Shown one piece after another: positions 11,988 to 26,437 of a stretch of DNA of 64,000 bases (the stretch's first letter is position 1; the number at the start of each line of letters is the position of its first letter). The stretch is taken from positions 434,001-498,000 of the forward strand of contig JANCRA010000011.1 in the NCBI GenBank assembly GCA_024362935.1, read 5' to 3'. The stretch comes from Setophaga petechia (Eukaryota > Chordata > Aves > Passeriformes > Parulidae). The notes beneath the pieces were generated by a model. That model saw nothing but the letters and a program-made list of their open reading frames with translations, ran no database searches and was not told the DNA's origin. The position numbers and the translations under genes are program-made.

Positions 11988-14900
11988 TGCTTACAAGATC
12001 TGAGACTGCTCCTAAGCCATCCTGTATACAATAATTAATCAACTTATTCTCTACAAATTCAGGTAATTTCATTTTTAGTCACAGTATTCTCTTGGCCTCT
12101 GCAATATTCTATGTGAGTAAATTCTGCAGTTGGAGTCTGCATTGTGTGAAATCAACTTCCCTATATTTTATATCCATTATCTCATTTCAGACAATGCCCT
12201 CCAAGATTTTGTATTCTGAGAAACATGAATCAGCATTCTGTGTTCTGCTATAGTTATCTCTTTGATTTGCACTTTCTTGAGCTGAAATATCATTCTTTGG
12301 TTCCTTTACACATGCCATCCTTTCCAAATTTCTGATTGTTCCTGCTGTATTTGTTTGCACATTTTCTATTTCTTCTCTGCCTTATATGAGAAGTCAGAAG
12401 TCACTGCAGCAATTAAGATGTGGGAGTATGAATTCATAATTGGACTGCCGACTATTTCTTTGAGGATAAAAATTTCTCAGTTTAAAACTTATTCAACTAA
12501 AAAATGATGCGTGATATGTGCTAATTATTAGAAAATAATTTAACCTGCCAATACATTATGCAATTTCAGTAAAGAAATTTTAATTGTCTTTATTTAATTG
12601 TACTAAGGGCTGATGTTTTCCTCACAAATAGGAAATTAAAGCTCAGGGAAAGTCATACAATTCTTATATGGTAGCTCAATTTATTATAAAATTTTAGAAA
12701 TAGCCACACTACAATGGGTAGGGGACAAATATTTTTGAATTCAAGAAATAACAAGTCTTTCTCTAAAACAAAAAAATACAAGCAAGTGATGACAATTAGC
12801 ACTCAGAAAAACCTAGATGATGAGGGCAGAAATGAAGGAAAATGTTTCGACCTCCTCTGATTATTTTCTTAATTATAGTATTACAAAGCCCTCTCTCTCT
12901 TTTTCCCCAAAGAAAAGATCCATTCCACCTGTGATGCTGTCCCTGCTGCCATTTTCAGGAGAAGCTTCTAATGGTATAGTGATACATGTGCCAGTGAGCA
13001 AGAAGGATTAATCTCCATTCTTCTTAGCCACTGATTCAAATCCAGATCCATTAAAAGAGGACAATATTTGTGACCAAACACTAAGCAAGAGAGCCCTACT
13101 AGCTGGCTGGGCTTTGGCTGGGACCTGGAAGGCAAAAGGCCCAAAGGGAGTGCAAAGCAGTGGGATTCTGTCTTTTGGTAGCCCTGCCACTGATGTTGCA
13201 GTGGGTTTGTGGCTGCTGGGCAGAGATGCCAATAATGTCACCCAGGCCCTGTCAGGGAGGGGATTATGGCATGGGAAGATGAGGGCAGTTGAGTTTGCTG
13301 ATGCTCATCACATGGCTGCTTGGAAAGGTTTCATCATGAAAGATGTAAAAAGGCTGAATCAACTATGATTTGAATAGATGTCATTTACTCATCAACTAAT
13401 TCATTCTTATGAATGAATCTAATTAATTACAAGTGAGGTTGCTTTTTATTTATGTTTATATTTACAGCTAAGTACATCTGCTTTAACATATTTTTAGAAT
13501 ATTATATTCTGTATTCAGGAGGAGATATTTGCATCTTTGAGGATGAAAATAGTCAGCTGTTGTCACAGTGGGCTCTACACTTCCCAGCTGTGTAGCTAAA
13601 ATTATATATTGTTGTAGTCACAGGATACATCTGGCAGAAAAGAGAGATTAGGAAGCTTCAACCAAGCACAGGTATAAAAGACAGGGTTCTCTCCCTCTCT
13701 GTCCTCTCAAGCCACATCCACCTGTTCCAGAATCTCCTAATATCTCAGCTCAGCATCATCGTCCAGGATCTAGAGATCTGAGCTGCAGGAAAGGGCCAGT
13801 CCAAGAGAAAGTGAACAGGCCAGGATTGAGACCTGCCCAAAGGATAGGAATAGAAAAAGAATAAAAGTAAAGGAAGAATCAGATTTCAGTGATTTCTCAA
13901 ACTGTCTTTGCCACTGAAAAGAGGAGAGTCTCTTGTAACACCTGACATCCTTAAATATGAAAGCTTCATCTGTAAGATGAGATATGAAGTTTGTTCAGCT
14001 CAGATCATCCACCCTATCTCCTCAAGCTGCCACAAGCCAGCTCTAACTACTAACAGAATTAAAGCAGTGGAAAAAATAATCACGTTTAAGGAATATTTTT
14101 CATTTCCTCACAAATGTAAATTTAAATTATAGTAAAGAAGTCAGAAATTTAAAGCAGAATTAATGACTTGGTTTTATCTTTGGCAATCAATTTTTTCAGG
14201 AAGGGGGAAGGAAAGCAATGCTATGTCAATTAAATGTGTAATATTGAGAACTACTGCCTGGAATACATAATTTCTGCAAAGGAATCAGATTATACATATT
14301 TAAAACATTTTCCATTAACTTCAGAAATGGAGCAAACTAGAAAGTGCACAGGTCAAAACCTTTTATTGAAGCAAGTATTTGAATTGTCAGTATAATTACT
14401 AGCAGAATAGTTTAATAGTTCTTGGAATTTTTGCAAGAGTGATTTCATCTCCTTTATATTAATTTTAGATGATACTTTCCTTTTTAACCTATTGACAATG
14501 TAGATGTGAAGATTTAGGCACATGTCCCACCTTAGCCGTATCTTTTCAAAGTAGTACTTCACTAAGTAATTTGGACCACTGATTACAAAAAAGAAAAAGA
14601 AAAATTCATACCTTATCTGTGAAATGGGACATTGAAGCCTCTCACAAATTATTGCAAATTAATATTGTGAATGAAACTGTTATTTATTATTTAGTCAATA
14701 TCTTAAACTCTTTGACATACACATTATAAAATATGGTCCAAAAATCAAGAGCAAAGAGTTTAAGTTCATTCTTACATAAATTCAGAATTCAGTAAAAATC
14801 TTATATTCCAGGATATTGTCTACATTAAATGAATGCACTGATGCCAATGGTTTGCCTGTAGTTAACTATTTCTTTGACACTATTCCACTAGTATGTAGTT

Positions 14901-15734
14901 TATTTATAAAACTTAATTGGCAGTATTATTCACCTTTTGTCTGCTAACTGGGCAGTAATAGATGGTGAAGACAAACTTTCAAATCCCTTCCACCCAGATT
15001 AACAATTATTACAGTTATAGACTGAAGGCAAAATAGATCCCAAGCTACTATAACCCTCAAAAATGCCTTAATTCAGCATAGCCCCAGGGAAATAAAAACA
15101 TATTGTTTTATTCCATTTAGCAAGTTTGGGTTTAAGAGCCTTAAACTATCAATAAATCTTTTCAGAGGAGAGTCTATATTGGGGACAATGGAAAACCTCC
15201 CCACCAGAACTTGCCAACGTTCAGCATCCTCCTGCCCTTCCCCACTTCCCTGCCCCTTCCCTGCAGTGCTGCTCAGGCTACCACCTCACCCAGCACGAGA
15301 GCTCTGTGAGAACTTGTGCACAGCAGAACTGGGAGTTTGCAGCACTTGCAGGGCTGGGGAAAAACCCTGTCACCTAAAAACCATTAGGACCATTATTTTC
15401 AATTTAAATTTAGCAAGTACTTTCTATTTAATTTTTTACTATTTGCATTTTTACTTTCTATTACACAGAAAAGGAACTTATAATACACTAGTTTCTTAGT
15501 AAAAAAAAAAAAATTCCATTTTTCATCCTCGGGGATGAAATAATAGGAAGTAAACAAGTAATAAGAAGTAAAGAACAAAATGAGGTGTTTCATTCAATTT
15601 CATTAAGGAAAGTTATTTATTTTTTGTAAACTTTTCATGGGATGCAGTGTTGATGGCCATGGAAAGCTCTGACAGCTTCTAAATGAAAAATAATATGGGG
15701 AAAATTGAAAAAATGTTTATAGAATATTCTTTGG

Positions 15735-15881
15735 TTTTCCCAAAGCTGTCCATGTTTAAAAAGCATTGGGACAATGTATTTAATAACATGCTTTAGATTT
15801 TGGTCAGCACTGAATGGTTGGGCTCTTGGACTAGATGATTGTGGTAGGTCCCTGACAACTGGAATATTCTATTCTATTTCA
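15735..15881 (+). mobile_element. CR1 LINE 3'-end fragment with ATTCT tail
   Basis: CCCAAAGCTGTCCATGTTTA, GCATTGGGACAATGTATT, TTTGGTCAGCACTGAATGGT, CTTGGACTAGATGATTGTGG and AATATTCTATTCTATTT give the ordered landmarks of a CR1 3' terminus including its short ATTCT repeats. Moderately diverged and 5'-truncated. Confidence 0.9.
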
Positions 15882-18800
15882 CCAGAATCACATTTCCCTT
15901 CATAACAACAATCTAAATAATTGGAACTCTCCCAAATGAATGAAAGAATATGCAAAAAAAAAATATTTCTTACAAAGCAACCAAAATCTGTGGAGGGTTC
16001 CAAAAAACCTTCTGCCTTCCACATGACAACTGCAGCTGGCACACAGCTTTTCTTCACTCTCTTTTTAATATACAGAGGAAATAATGCAAAATACCTTCTG
16101 TGTTCATAAATTCCCCACAGACATTTCTGATAGACCTCAAGAGAAGATTAACACAGGAAGTTCAAGGCTCTACTAAAGTACATTTGACCGACCAACATAG
16201 TTACCAAAATGAACTAGGACAGGGGGAAGATTGAGAAATAAAATTACTGTGCATCAGCCTAAATACAGAAGAAAGTGCCAAATTTATGGCTCAGTAATTC
16301 TGCATTTTTCTTGTGGAGAAAGGAAAAAAAAAGGAGAAAGAAAGCAGACCAGGCTCCCAATCCTGTCCCTTACAATGCAGGAAGCTTTTACAAGGTTCTG
16401 TAGACTCCCTTGGGCAACCAAGGGTAGTGAAGCATGCTTGCAGCTCCCTCCCTGGAGCTCACAGAAGGCCTTCACAACCACTGAAAGTCACTTAGCATAG
16501 CCTGTATTTCTTCTGTGTTCAGAGCTGACACATAAGCACCCCCAAAAGAGTCTCATAACAACTGTTTTAAGAATTTGCTCTCTGATATTCATCCAGCCTG
16601 TGCCCGAGGGTCCTTGGTGTGAGCTAATTCCTCTGTGCAGTCCTGCTGTCTCCATGTCAGTCTGTCACTTCATCTTCCTGCACATAATAGTGGGGTTTAG
16701 AGGCTTTAGACCAATTTCATCTACACTGACAGAGGAGTTTAAATATCAAATTCTATTAAGTTCCTACAGGTCTGGGAAAATCCTTAGAATAGGATAGATA
16801 AGAAAGATACAAGGGAGAGATAAAAGTTCTGGATAGAAGAGAGAGATACAAATTGGAAGTCTTTAATCAAAAAGAAACTTTATCAATATAAAATTTGCAG
16901 CTAATCCACGTGTGCAAGCCCACAGATGCCACGCCAAACTTGGTCTCTCCCCACACAAAGATATTGTAAAACATGAGAAGAATGTGGGATTATTTCAGAA
17001 GAGAAAGGAGTAGAAGAAATATGGGAGACTGACATTCGATGTAATGGAAAAGGGATTTTATTAGTACTACTCTGAAGAAAGTTCTGCCCTAAGGGGTTTT
17101 TGTTTCTCTCCATCATGGTATGGATCTATTTTCATAACAATGTGAGTTTCATTTTTTAAACATAACTAAAAGATAATTAGTTGAACCAATTCTCAAAGAG
17201 ATTCCAATAATTAAAACTGCAAAAACGGCAAAAAGTCCCAAATGAAATGCACTACAAAATTTAAGTTGGTAAAAACTGTATGTTATTAATTTACTTATAT
17301 TTAATTAAGACAAATTCCTCAGATAGAGCTGGATTTGTAATGGGGATTTATATCAACAAGAAACTGTAAAAATATATACCAGTGTAAATACTGATTTTGC
17401 CAGTACTTCACTTACCCCATGTCTGTATTCTAAATATACTTACACTAGTTCTCAAACAGCTGTAATATAATAGCATTCCTTTTAATCCAGTTAAAGCTAG
17501 ATAGCATTTTCTGAGTAGAGTTAATAAAGCTCACTACAGCCTTCCTACCATATCTCTACCTAAAACAAAGGCAAGCAAAGCAAGTATGGTGCTACAGTAT
17601 TGCTCCAATATCAATACTGAGACATTAACAATGGAGAGAGGAAGCCAACCAAAGACCTATTACTGAAAAGCAGACAAGAAAAGCCAAAGAACTTTTATGC
17701 AATTTAGTATCTGCACGATAGGAAGCAAAAGCACACCAATAAAATATCAAATTAAATTTTGCACATATATGGAAGCAATAAGCATTAATGGCATGCTGAA
17801 AATTTACCTGAATTATATGAATATAAGCCTTTATCTGGAAAAAAAATATTGAAATGAAGTAGTGTCAGGGAAAAATATATGAATCAACACATGTAACAGG
17901 GATAATTAGAACCTTAAACTTTTTTATAATTGCTGCCAGAGTTGGAAGAATTTGATATTGTAGGCCACACTCCTTCAAAATTATAAAACTCAAGCAGCTA
18001 AGAGAAATTAAACCACAAAAATGCCAATCACTTCTGGATCAAGAGTTACATACAGCAGCCACAGAGATCTAGTAGAGCAATTTCAGTCATTTCCAATTTT
18101 GAAATACAGTTGCACACTTTTATTATAAGTGTTTAACTTTTTTGCCTTATTTAAGGGAAAAATGTATATTCAACTGGGCATACAATATGAGCTGCTACCC
18201 TTAAAAATATTGCATGCTTCTCTTGGCCCTGCAGCACTAGCAGAACTTTCCCAAGGTGTAGTTTTGAATGCTCCTTTAAAATAAACAGACTCTGAAGTGA
18301 TGTGCCAGTCAATCTTCTCCCTCCTGCTAGGTCTTGACCTGGTAAATATGTACATACACGAGAACCTTAATTATATACTGTTGTTACCACTGAATTTTAA
18401 AATCCTGATGTGAGCTCAATGATTAAATGTTTGCAATACTTGATTTATTGTTTGCATTCCTTAAGTCTGACTGGTTTATGTATTTTAGCTTTCCAAACAA
18501 TCATACCAAATTTTCTAAACTGAACCAAAGTATAGGATGTGGATATCTGGACAATTCTGGAAACATGAAATGTTAATTGGATTCGTAGATTTTGAAATAT
18601 GACTTCCATAAGATGTCATAATACAAAGAAGGCAGGAAGCCAGAATAACATTAATAATATCCTGTCATTAACAAGATTTTGTAAATATTTTTATTCCTTG
18701 TAGTTGAAAAGCTCAGAGACAACATACTAAACAGAAGAGTGCCAGTCTGTAAGTAAATGATGCACCTCAGATGATATGATATGACAGTGTTAGAGAAAAT

Positions 18801-19740
18801 TTCAATTTCTTGCCAAATGGTGCTGTTAATGGATTCACTGGATGACTAAGTGCCTTCTGGCAAGTCACACTTTTTCTGACATCCAGGTACTAACTATTTT
18901 AATATGTGGATCATATTACTAAATCACCTACTACTTACAATTTCTAACTCTCTATATTTTCAACTTTGGTTTCCTGATAATTGTAATACATTTTTATGTC
19001 GCAAAATTCCATTAGGCAATATAATTTCAAAGTAAATTATAGGGTTTTTTTCAGCATCACTTACAACCTTTTAGATGGGATTTATTGTGTAAGTTCTCTA
19101 ATATTTGTATTCCTTAATACTAATCTCTTCTTGTTATGGATTCATTAAAAATGATACTTTTTTGGCTACAAAATTCTGAAAAAAGCAGTTTAGAGACTTT
19201 GTCTAGTTTACCCTGACAATATCAAGTGTTACCTGAACACTAAAGGTGGAACCGTGCCATGTGCCCACAAAATAAATCTACTAACACAGTGTAGAAATTA
19301 TTTATCTAGTTAAAAATTATGGCCTTTCTGAATTTAACTGTTGGATAGATCTTTAAAAACATACAGCTTCTTGAAGAGAACAAGAATATAAAATTAGTAG
19401 GATTATAATGGGATTGAGGACTAGGAAAGCAATTTTTGTTTCTATATGGTCATAACACAGAAAGGAAGAAGTCAGAATAGTATAAAACCATCTGAAAACT
19501 TAATTGCACAACAGAAGAGTAATTTAATAACATGATTTTATCATGTATCAGAGAAATAAAGTAATTCTCTTAAACTGCTTCAAAAAAGTTTTTAAGTATT
19601 TTTGTAGTTTAATTACAATTTAGGAAATTAATATTCTAAATTAGTTTCTTTAATTAGAGAAAGAAAAATATTTTGATAGTTTAAGGCCTTTTTAGACATC
19701 CCTGTATCATGTTAAATACCTTTTAATTAAAGTATTTAAG

Positions 19741-19830
19741 AAACCATAGATGTACAATAAAATATAATAAATAAATAATAGATGTACAATAAATACAATA
19801 CTGGTATATATAATACTGGTATATATATTC
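19741..19830. repeat. Cluster of short AT-rich tandem repeats
   Basis: AGATGTACAATAAA occurs twice about 30 bp apart and AATACTGGTATATATA occurs twice in a row just after. Likely replication slippage. Confidence 0.75.
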
Positions 19831-22800
19831 TGTGAACAAAATATCAATGCATGCAAACCAAGATAACATGCCCAAGGCCTATGCTTCATTTAAAGAAAGA
19901 GAAAAACTAAGGAAGAAGCATGAAAGAGAAAATTAATTGTCATTTTGGCTCTCTAGGGTAAAATGCATATAATAAATTAATCATGGCCTGTGCCACTGAC
20001 CATAAAATGCTCCATATTATAATTTGGAAAAAGTCTCTGACGCATGTGTCAATTAAGTACAATTCACTTACCTATTACTGAACAGCCTTATTGTCATTTT
20101 CTCAAGTCAGGTCCAGTGACATTCTTTGAAAATTATGGTGCCAACTTCCCAAACTCACAACAAACTAACAGGAACTTGCTGAGACAGCAAGATCCTGATT
20201 CTGCAGTGAAATGAGCCTCTACTGGGCTCCAAGGAAGTGAATAATTTTCAAAGGAAGAAGATTTGCCATCATTTCACAGGGGCTCATATTTCACAGATTA
20301 AACTTTCAGATACATTTGTAATTAATTGTTGTTAAACTTTAATGATTTTGGTACTATGAAATGTATATCTTGATACTCGACAATATAGACTTGATAGCTT
20401 TAGCATTTAAATAATGGAAGAGAGGGATTAAATTAACAGTTATGACATTCCTCCTTGATCAGATGGTAGAGCCACAGAACATTCAAAAACTAAAAGCTGT
20501 CAGCACCCAGCAATGACGAGTCCCGCTAAAAATCTTTTTCAAAAATTAATAAGCAATGGGATTATTTATTTTTTAATTCAGTCTATCAGTTTGATTTTTT
20601 CTAGCCAGATTAAATAATTTTTATCATGTTAAGGTCTCAGCACTGCTGCAGAAAATACAGTCTGATGGAAAAATGTACAAAGGAAAAACTTTAAAAGATG
20701 ACAAAATTTTTCATGTTACTCAAAACACTTTTTTTACACATTATAGCTTTTCTTTATTCCCATCCAAAGAATGAATAAAATTTGAAAAAAAAAAAAAAAA
20801 TTTATATATAGTTTTTTGCACACTGTATGCAGATTTTTTTTAGAAAATAACTGCAGTCAGATTTTGTCCCAACAGTCTAAATTCTCATAACTGTAATTTG
20901 TGTCCTTCCAGATTTTTTATGGACCTGGTGAATCATGAAATTCAGTGAATAGAATCATTGATGAATTTCATTCAAAAAGTAATGAAATTCCTTTTACAAG
21001 AAAACTACTCCAAAGTCTGTTTATTTACATTTACTTTAATTTTGATTGATTTTTTTCTGGTCTTCAGATCTTGGGAAAAAAAATATTGACTTCTACATGT
21101 TGATTTTCAAACACTGTAATTTCTAAAATCTTTGAGATCTTGTTCTCATCAGAGTTTATCTCCCGTAGATTTATTACTTTTCCCTTACTGAGGACATTTA
21201 AAATATTATTATTTTATTTTTCAAACCATATTGTGAATTCTTATGGTATTCAAAAACTGTAGAGACCTGCTGCTGTACAGACCTATGCTGCAGCAAGAGA
21301 ACTGAAAATGTCTGGGTTTGTTGCTATATTCACATTTCTTCTCATTTGCACACTGAGCTGTTACCTACACTGCACATTGCACTCTCTGTGGGCTGCAGAT
21401 CAATAATTCAGACAGTTTCATTTTAAAGCTGCAGAATCTGACTTAGAAAACAAGTGTCAGTCACTTTTCAATCCTAAGTATTTGGGAAAGTCTTAAAACA
21501 CTCGGAGTAAAACAAAATCCGCTTCTGAAACAAATTCAGCTTTAATATAAAACTAAAATACTGTTGTTCTTCAAAACATAAAACAACCCCATATTCTTTC
21601 TCAATTCACAATACCAGCTCACACTTCAAAAATGCTCACATTACATAGATAAAACTGTAAAAGATGGAATAAGAATGCATCATATGCAATATTATTTCTA
21701 TCTCTATATTCTGGGCTCATGGAGAGGAACTAATTTTAGATACACGGTCCCATGGTATAAACCTTGTTTTATTTCTGTATCATTTCTCAACAAACAGAAA
21801 TAATAACAATGACTTGCACATCCTAGTAACCATTGACCCAGCACCCAAAGCACATTCAATTTTGTATGTATTCTCCAATAAGATTTTAGCTAATGTGAGA
21901 TGGAAAAACACCTATCAAAAATGGGAATTCCTAAATATTCTCTAAAACTATTTGTAATTTTCTGGTTACAATATTTTTTCAGAGGCAATATAAAAAGAAC
22001 TTCAGTTTGGCTGTAACTCTATTTAATGTTGTCTAGAATTCTGGGTATATGGCTGATTTTATGGTAAATATTAGAGAAAATGAATTCTAAAAACTCACTT
22101 TTAAAGCTGAGCACAATAAGTAAAATAGACCTACTCATTACCCCACATTTCTCATAGAAAAAGTTTAAAATATACTCATTGGATCAGGTTATGAAAATCT
22201 CAAATATAATTAGCTGAAAGAGCTAGTAAGTCATAATCCTATGTTCTATAATAGTTCCAGTTTCTAAGTAGATGTCTGTCAAAAAACACAAAGGAGAAAG
22301 TATGGGAATGATTCTTTATCACTAGGAAATTAATGGAATGTGTGGATCAGAGGACTGGGAAAGAGAAGGTGGACAGCTAACTCAGATCAGTCTGTACCAC
22401 AACACACTGCCCACTCAAAGATATTGAGAGATAAATATACATAGAAACTAAGCTACTGTCTCTGAAAGCTGGCTCCTAAAAAACCAGCATATGGGGCTCC
22501 GTGGGAAGCTTGCACTTTGCTACTGGCAATCTGTAAATACAACTTCACTCTTCAGGGCTGACAGTCTGCTCTCCTTCAGGAACACTGCAATCCAGGGATA
22601 TTAAAAAGAGAATAGAAGGGCTAAGTGTAGGTGGTTCTTTTAAACTACCTTTAGAGAGTAACACTTAAGTGTTGTCTTCAAATAAATATGTTTATCCCTA
22701 CTCAACAATCCTAAAGATGAAAAAGCTTAGATGCGTAATGTGTATTTATACGAACAAAAAAAACCTTGTAATTCAAAATATCTCTCCTGTCATTTCCCAC

Positions 22801-24718
22801 ACTAGCAATTTTTGAGGGTATACAATAAATTCTTTCATCACTAATTCTATACATAGAGAGAATGCAGAAAGGAAGAAAAGGTAGGAGGACTGAACTGCTG
22901 AGATTTTGCATCCCCAAAAAATTGAAATCAGCCTGCTTAATAACACTCCAGTACATGTTCTAAGAAGTGATCTGAGAAGCATTGACAAACATGCTAGACA
23001 TGCCTTGTTCTAGAGATTTTCTTCACGTTGTCATAATGTGCTGCTGGATAGCATCTTCTGCTTCATCATATACAAGAATGTTATTGAGAGATACAAAAAC
23101 ATCTTCAGACACAAGAAACTGATCTATTGACTTCATGCTCTTTTGACACCTCAAAAAAAGATAAAGATCCTAGACTTCTATGTGTTATTAATATAGTATA
23201 AATATTTTACTTAGTGAAGGCAAACAGTCTTAAGAGGTGCTGTCTGCCCTTCACCAGTCCCTGGTGATGACATTTAGATTGGGAAGAGCATTTTTGGAGC
23301 CCATCTGGTGCAATGCCTGTCCCAGGCCTGGCCAACTTACAGTGCATTGTTTACAGTCTTGTTCACTTGGGTACTGGACCTCTCAGTGGGATATTGCATG
23401 ACCTCTTTGGACATCAAGAAGTACTTTTATTTTCATTTCAGAGGTGTGACAGCAATAAGAGAAAAATTTTATTTTCCCACTGCTAAATGGATTCTGCTGC
23501 CATAGCTGAGCTCTGATCAGATGCTAAATTTCCAGTTGTATACTTTTTCAGACACCAGAAAGCAAGGATTTTTATTCCAGGATACCTTGTTCTGTACATT
23601 TAAAACTATCTGTTTAAACTGAAAATTATTTATGGCACACAAGGATTCAAGACATTAATATATTCCTAGGCCATTAGAGAAAATCCTTCTTTATCATGTT
23701 CTTATCTCTATACAAAAGGAAATATGACTATTTAGTGTAGGAACATCTGAATTCTCCAGCAATAACAGTGAACATCTGAAATTGCTTATTTGATTGAAGT
23801 TTTTAAAACCAGAGGCTGAAAAAGTAGCACTCTGGGAAAAGTCTAGCTAAACCATCTTCAGTGAAAAGCAGGACTTCTATACCAAATTTTCGTATTTCAC
23901 CAAAAGAGAAGATTTGCTAAGTCCTTTCCTCTATATTTACAGAAAAGCTTGTACAATTGTTCAGTTGAGCACATTATGAGTATTAGTATTTATTCGTTAT
24001 TTTTTATTATTTATTAATAAATTGTTAGATTACTATGTAAAAAAAACCTGAATGTCTTTCAAATTTTGAGCCAATAGCATCCAACAGATCTTTACTCAAA
24101 CCACACTAAAATTTGTTAAAAAACAAATTATAAATTTATTCTTAATGTCAGTTATTTATTGCACAGACAGGACTGGATATTTCTTGAAAACCAGAATTTC
24201 ACTAACTTCACATACAAAGAGTCCAACTGGTCTGTAAAAATAGTTGTAGATGGAAACTTCTTAAAATGTATTAAAAATGGCATAGACCGTATAGGAAGTA
24301 TAATTTTAAAACTTTAGTTAAATAACAGTCATGTCATATGAGAAGACAGAAGAGGACTGAATTGCAATAGAAGTCCTTATCTTTCAACTATCACTTCTTT
24401 CATCTTTTTGGGGACAAGTATAATCTTAAAACGTCAGGGCTATGCAATGTAAGTCTCTGACAGTGTGTCTATCTCAGAATATTATGATATGGAGCATTTT
24501 AATCCTTCTCACCATCAAGTGCACAGAAGCAAAGCAGATCAACTGCTTGAAATATTTGTATACAATGGGTTGTGTAATAAAAACTCTACATAGCACATAT
24601 GAGCTATCCAAGCTTGTTTTCATGACTACACACAAAAGTTTCTGTGAGTTTGTGTGAAACATGCACACACACTCACATACAATGACTCAAATTCCACGTA
24701 AATCTTAAAAATTACATT

Positions 24719-24870
24719 TGGGCTGTTGTTGTGTTGTTATGGGTTTTACTGTTAGTTTTGGGGTTTTAGTTTTGCTTTGTTGGGTTTTTGGGGTGGTGGT
24801 GGGTCTTTTGGGTTTTGGGAGTTTTATTAATTTGATTGGTTCATTTGGTTTGTTGGGGTTTTTTAAATAA
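24719..24870 (+). repeat. G/T-rich low-complexity tract with G-quadruplex motif
   Basis: Plus strand is built almost wholly of GTTTT, GGG and TGG runs. Within it, 24782-24819 has five runs of three or more G with loops of 5, 7, 6 and 4 bases, satisfying the usual G3+N1-7 quadruplex rule. It lies on the template strand of RIMS2, so a quadruplex could form in DNA but not in the pre-mRNA. Confidence 0.85.
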
Positions 24871-25567
24871 CTGCCAACTGGTATTTATAAAATTTATTCA
24901 GTGAAGAGGAGCTTTAAATCACTGGCAGTATTGAACAGTTAAACTGGAGAAACCATGAAGTATTGAAAAAGCAGATTTTTCCCATTTACTGTCTTATTCT
25001 TAAGTATTTGTTTTTATTACCCTATTTTATATATGCTAATTTCAAAATATCTACTGATAACTACTACGAACCAAGTATAACAAACTCTACAAAGTAGAAT
25101 TTTTAAAGAAATTCCATTTGTGAATCTAAGCACATAAAATAACACCAAAGCAAGACAACAGGCCATGTAATTAATTTATCTACATATGATGTTATATACA
25201 GGTTACTTTAGAAAATACAAGCTAAAGAGAGAGGTCCTGCAAATCTACTTTTGCTTAAACAATGAAATTATGAACATAATACAAAAGAAAGAGCTTCATG
25301 AAAAAAAAGAGTACATTGCAAAAAACGGGATAATTTACTCCAGCTGAGAATCTGAACTGACTTATAAGAAAAAAATAGTGCAATGCACAGTGGTTGATAC
25401 CATTCATAGCACGCCACTCTCATCAGTAACCACAATGATCTAATTCATAACAGCTACAAATTAACATAAAAATTCTGTCAGCTCTCCATTTGCAAGAATT
25501 TAATAGATTTTATTATGCCTTCCTTCAAATGAACTACACACAGAGTGAAAAACTAATAATAACCTAC

Positions 25568-25721
25568 TTTGTAACCTCCGCGTGGGACTCTCGCCATGGA
25601 GCTGTCTGCGTGGCAAATATGGTGAGGGATGGGGAAGAGGCAATGAAGAGACATCATGTGTTTGAAGTTTGTACCAGTGGGGTTCATCATCTAGTAATGC
25701 TGTCTCTAACTCAATAAGAAT
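25568..25721 (-). CDS. RIMS2: RIMS2 exon: C2A end and start of the C2A-C2B linker (154 bp)
   Basis: Fifty-one codons plus one base between acceptor TTTTTTAG and donor GTAGGT read ILIELETALLDDEPHWYK, then LQTHDVSSLPLPHPSPYLP, then RRQLHGESPTRRLQ. The first part is the last strand of C2A; the Pro-rich and Arg-rich tail starts the flexible linker. DVSSLPLPHPSPY and GESPTRRLQ are RIM2 forms. Confidence 0.97.
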
Positions 25722-26265
25722 CTAAAAAAGAAAAAAGTGTTAAAAGTAGGAAAGTTTTGCACCTCAGAATATTTTAAAATAGATATACCCATGAAATTTA
25801 TTCTATTATTCTCTTACTGCTAAGGACTTTGTTAGAAGTTATATAAAAACCTTGCTTTAATATGCAAGAATCTTCTGTGCTTTTTAGAACACTAAATATA
25901 CCCAAAAAATCTTTCACAAAACCCTTATTACCTTATGAGAGCTTTTACAGCTTTCAAATAAGTAAATGAGCAATTTTCCAAAGTTTTGGTAAAATATGAC
26001 TATGGATAATAGGGATTTGAATGAACAATTAGAAATTAAGAAACCACATTCATGCTGTTACTGAAACAGAAAAAATGCAGAAAAAATTTCATATCAGGAT
26101 TATGTAATTTGTGTGAGATCACTGTTTACTACTAAGTGAAAGAAAAAGTAAAACAATAAAACCAGTTTTGCTTTGCACAGTTAGTAATATTTTCGAAAAT
26201 AAGTATCTATACATGACTATGAGAGAGCAACTGTATTTCTATAGCAACTACCAATACTTGTATAC
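25722..26265 (-). other. RIMS2: RIMS2 intron near the C2A end
   Basis: 544 bp of AT-rich intron with no notable element. Confidence 0.85.
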
Positions 26266-26437
26266 CTCTCCTAAAAATTCACTTTCTTCCTCTCGAACTC
26301 GTGCTTGGTCCCAAAGAGTGATTTCTAACATTCGTTCTCTAAACTCTCTCCGATGAACTGGAGAATAAATAAATGTCTGATTCCACTTAGGTTCCAATGT
26401 TTTCTTTACTGTTTTTGTTCTTCTTTTATTTTTATCA
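26266..26437 (-). CDS. RIMS2: RIMS2 exon: C2A domain, core (172 bp)
   Basis: Two carried bases plus 172 bp give 58 codons, phase 0 at the end: SDKNKRRTKTVKKTLEPKWN, then QTFIYSPVHRREFRERM, then LEITLWDQARVREEESEFLG and a final Glu. The polybasic KNKRRTKTVKK strand and the LEPKWNQTF motif are hallmarks of RIM C2 domains; the polybasic face is implicated in lipid binding in the family. The acceptor has a long T run before CAG and the donor is GTATAC. Confidence 0.98.

Larger units (their letters stand above)
10800..25567 (-). other. RIMS2: Large RIMS2 intron in the C2A-C2B linker (about 14.8 kb)
   Basis: No RIM2 exon was recognised. Repeats include a CR1 3' end at about 15.73 kb, a G-rich low-complexity tract with a quadruplex motif at 24.72-24.87 kb, a 22-bp tandem pair at 11944 and short AT-rich tandem repeats at 19.74-19.83 kb. 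GC-richer, unidentified stretches lie at about 13.05-13.37 and 15.18-15.38 kb. A 17-base A run at about 20.78 kb follows an AATAAA. Confidence 0.75.

Noticed and set aside
20772..20800. AATAAA followed by a 17-base A run, like the 3' end of a processed retrocopy
   Set aside because: No coding remnant is recognisable upstream and A runs are common in this AT-rich sequence.
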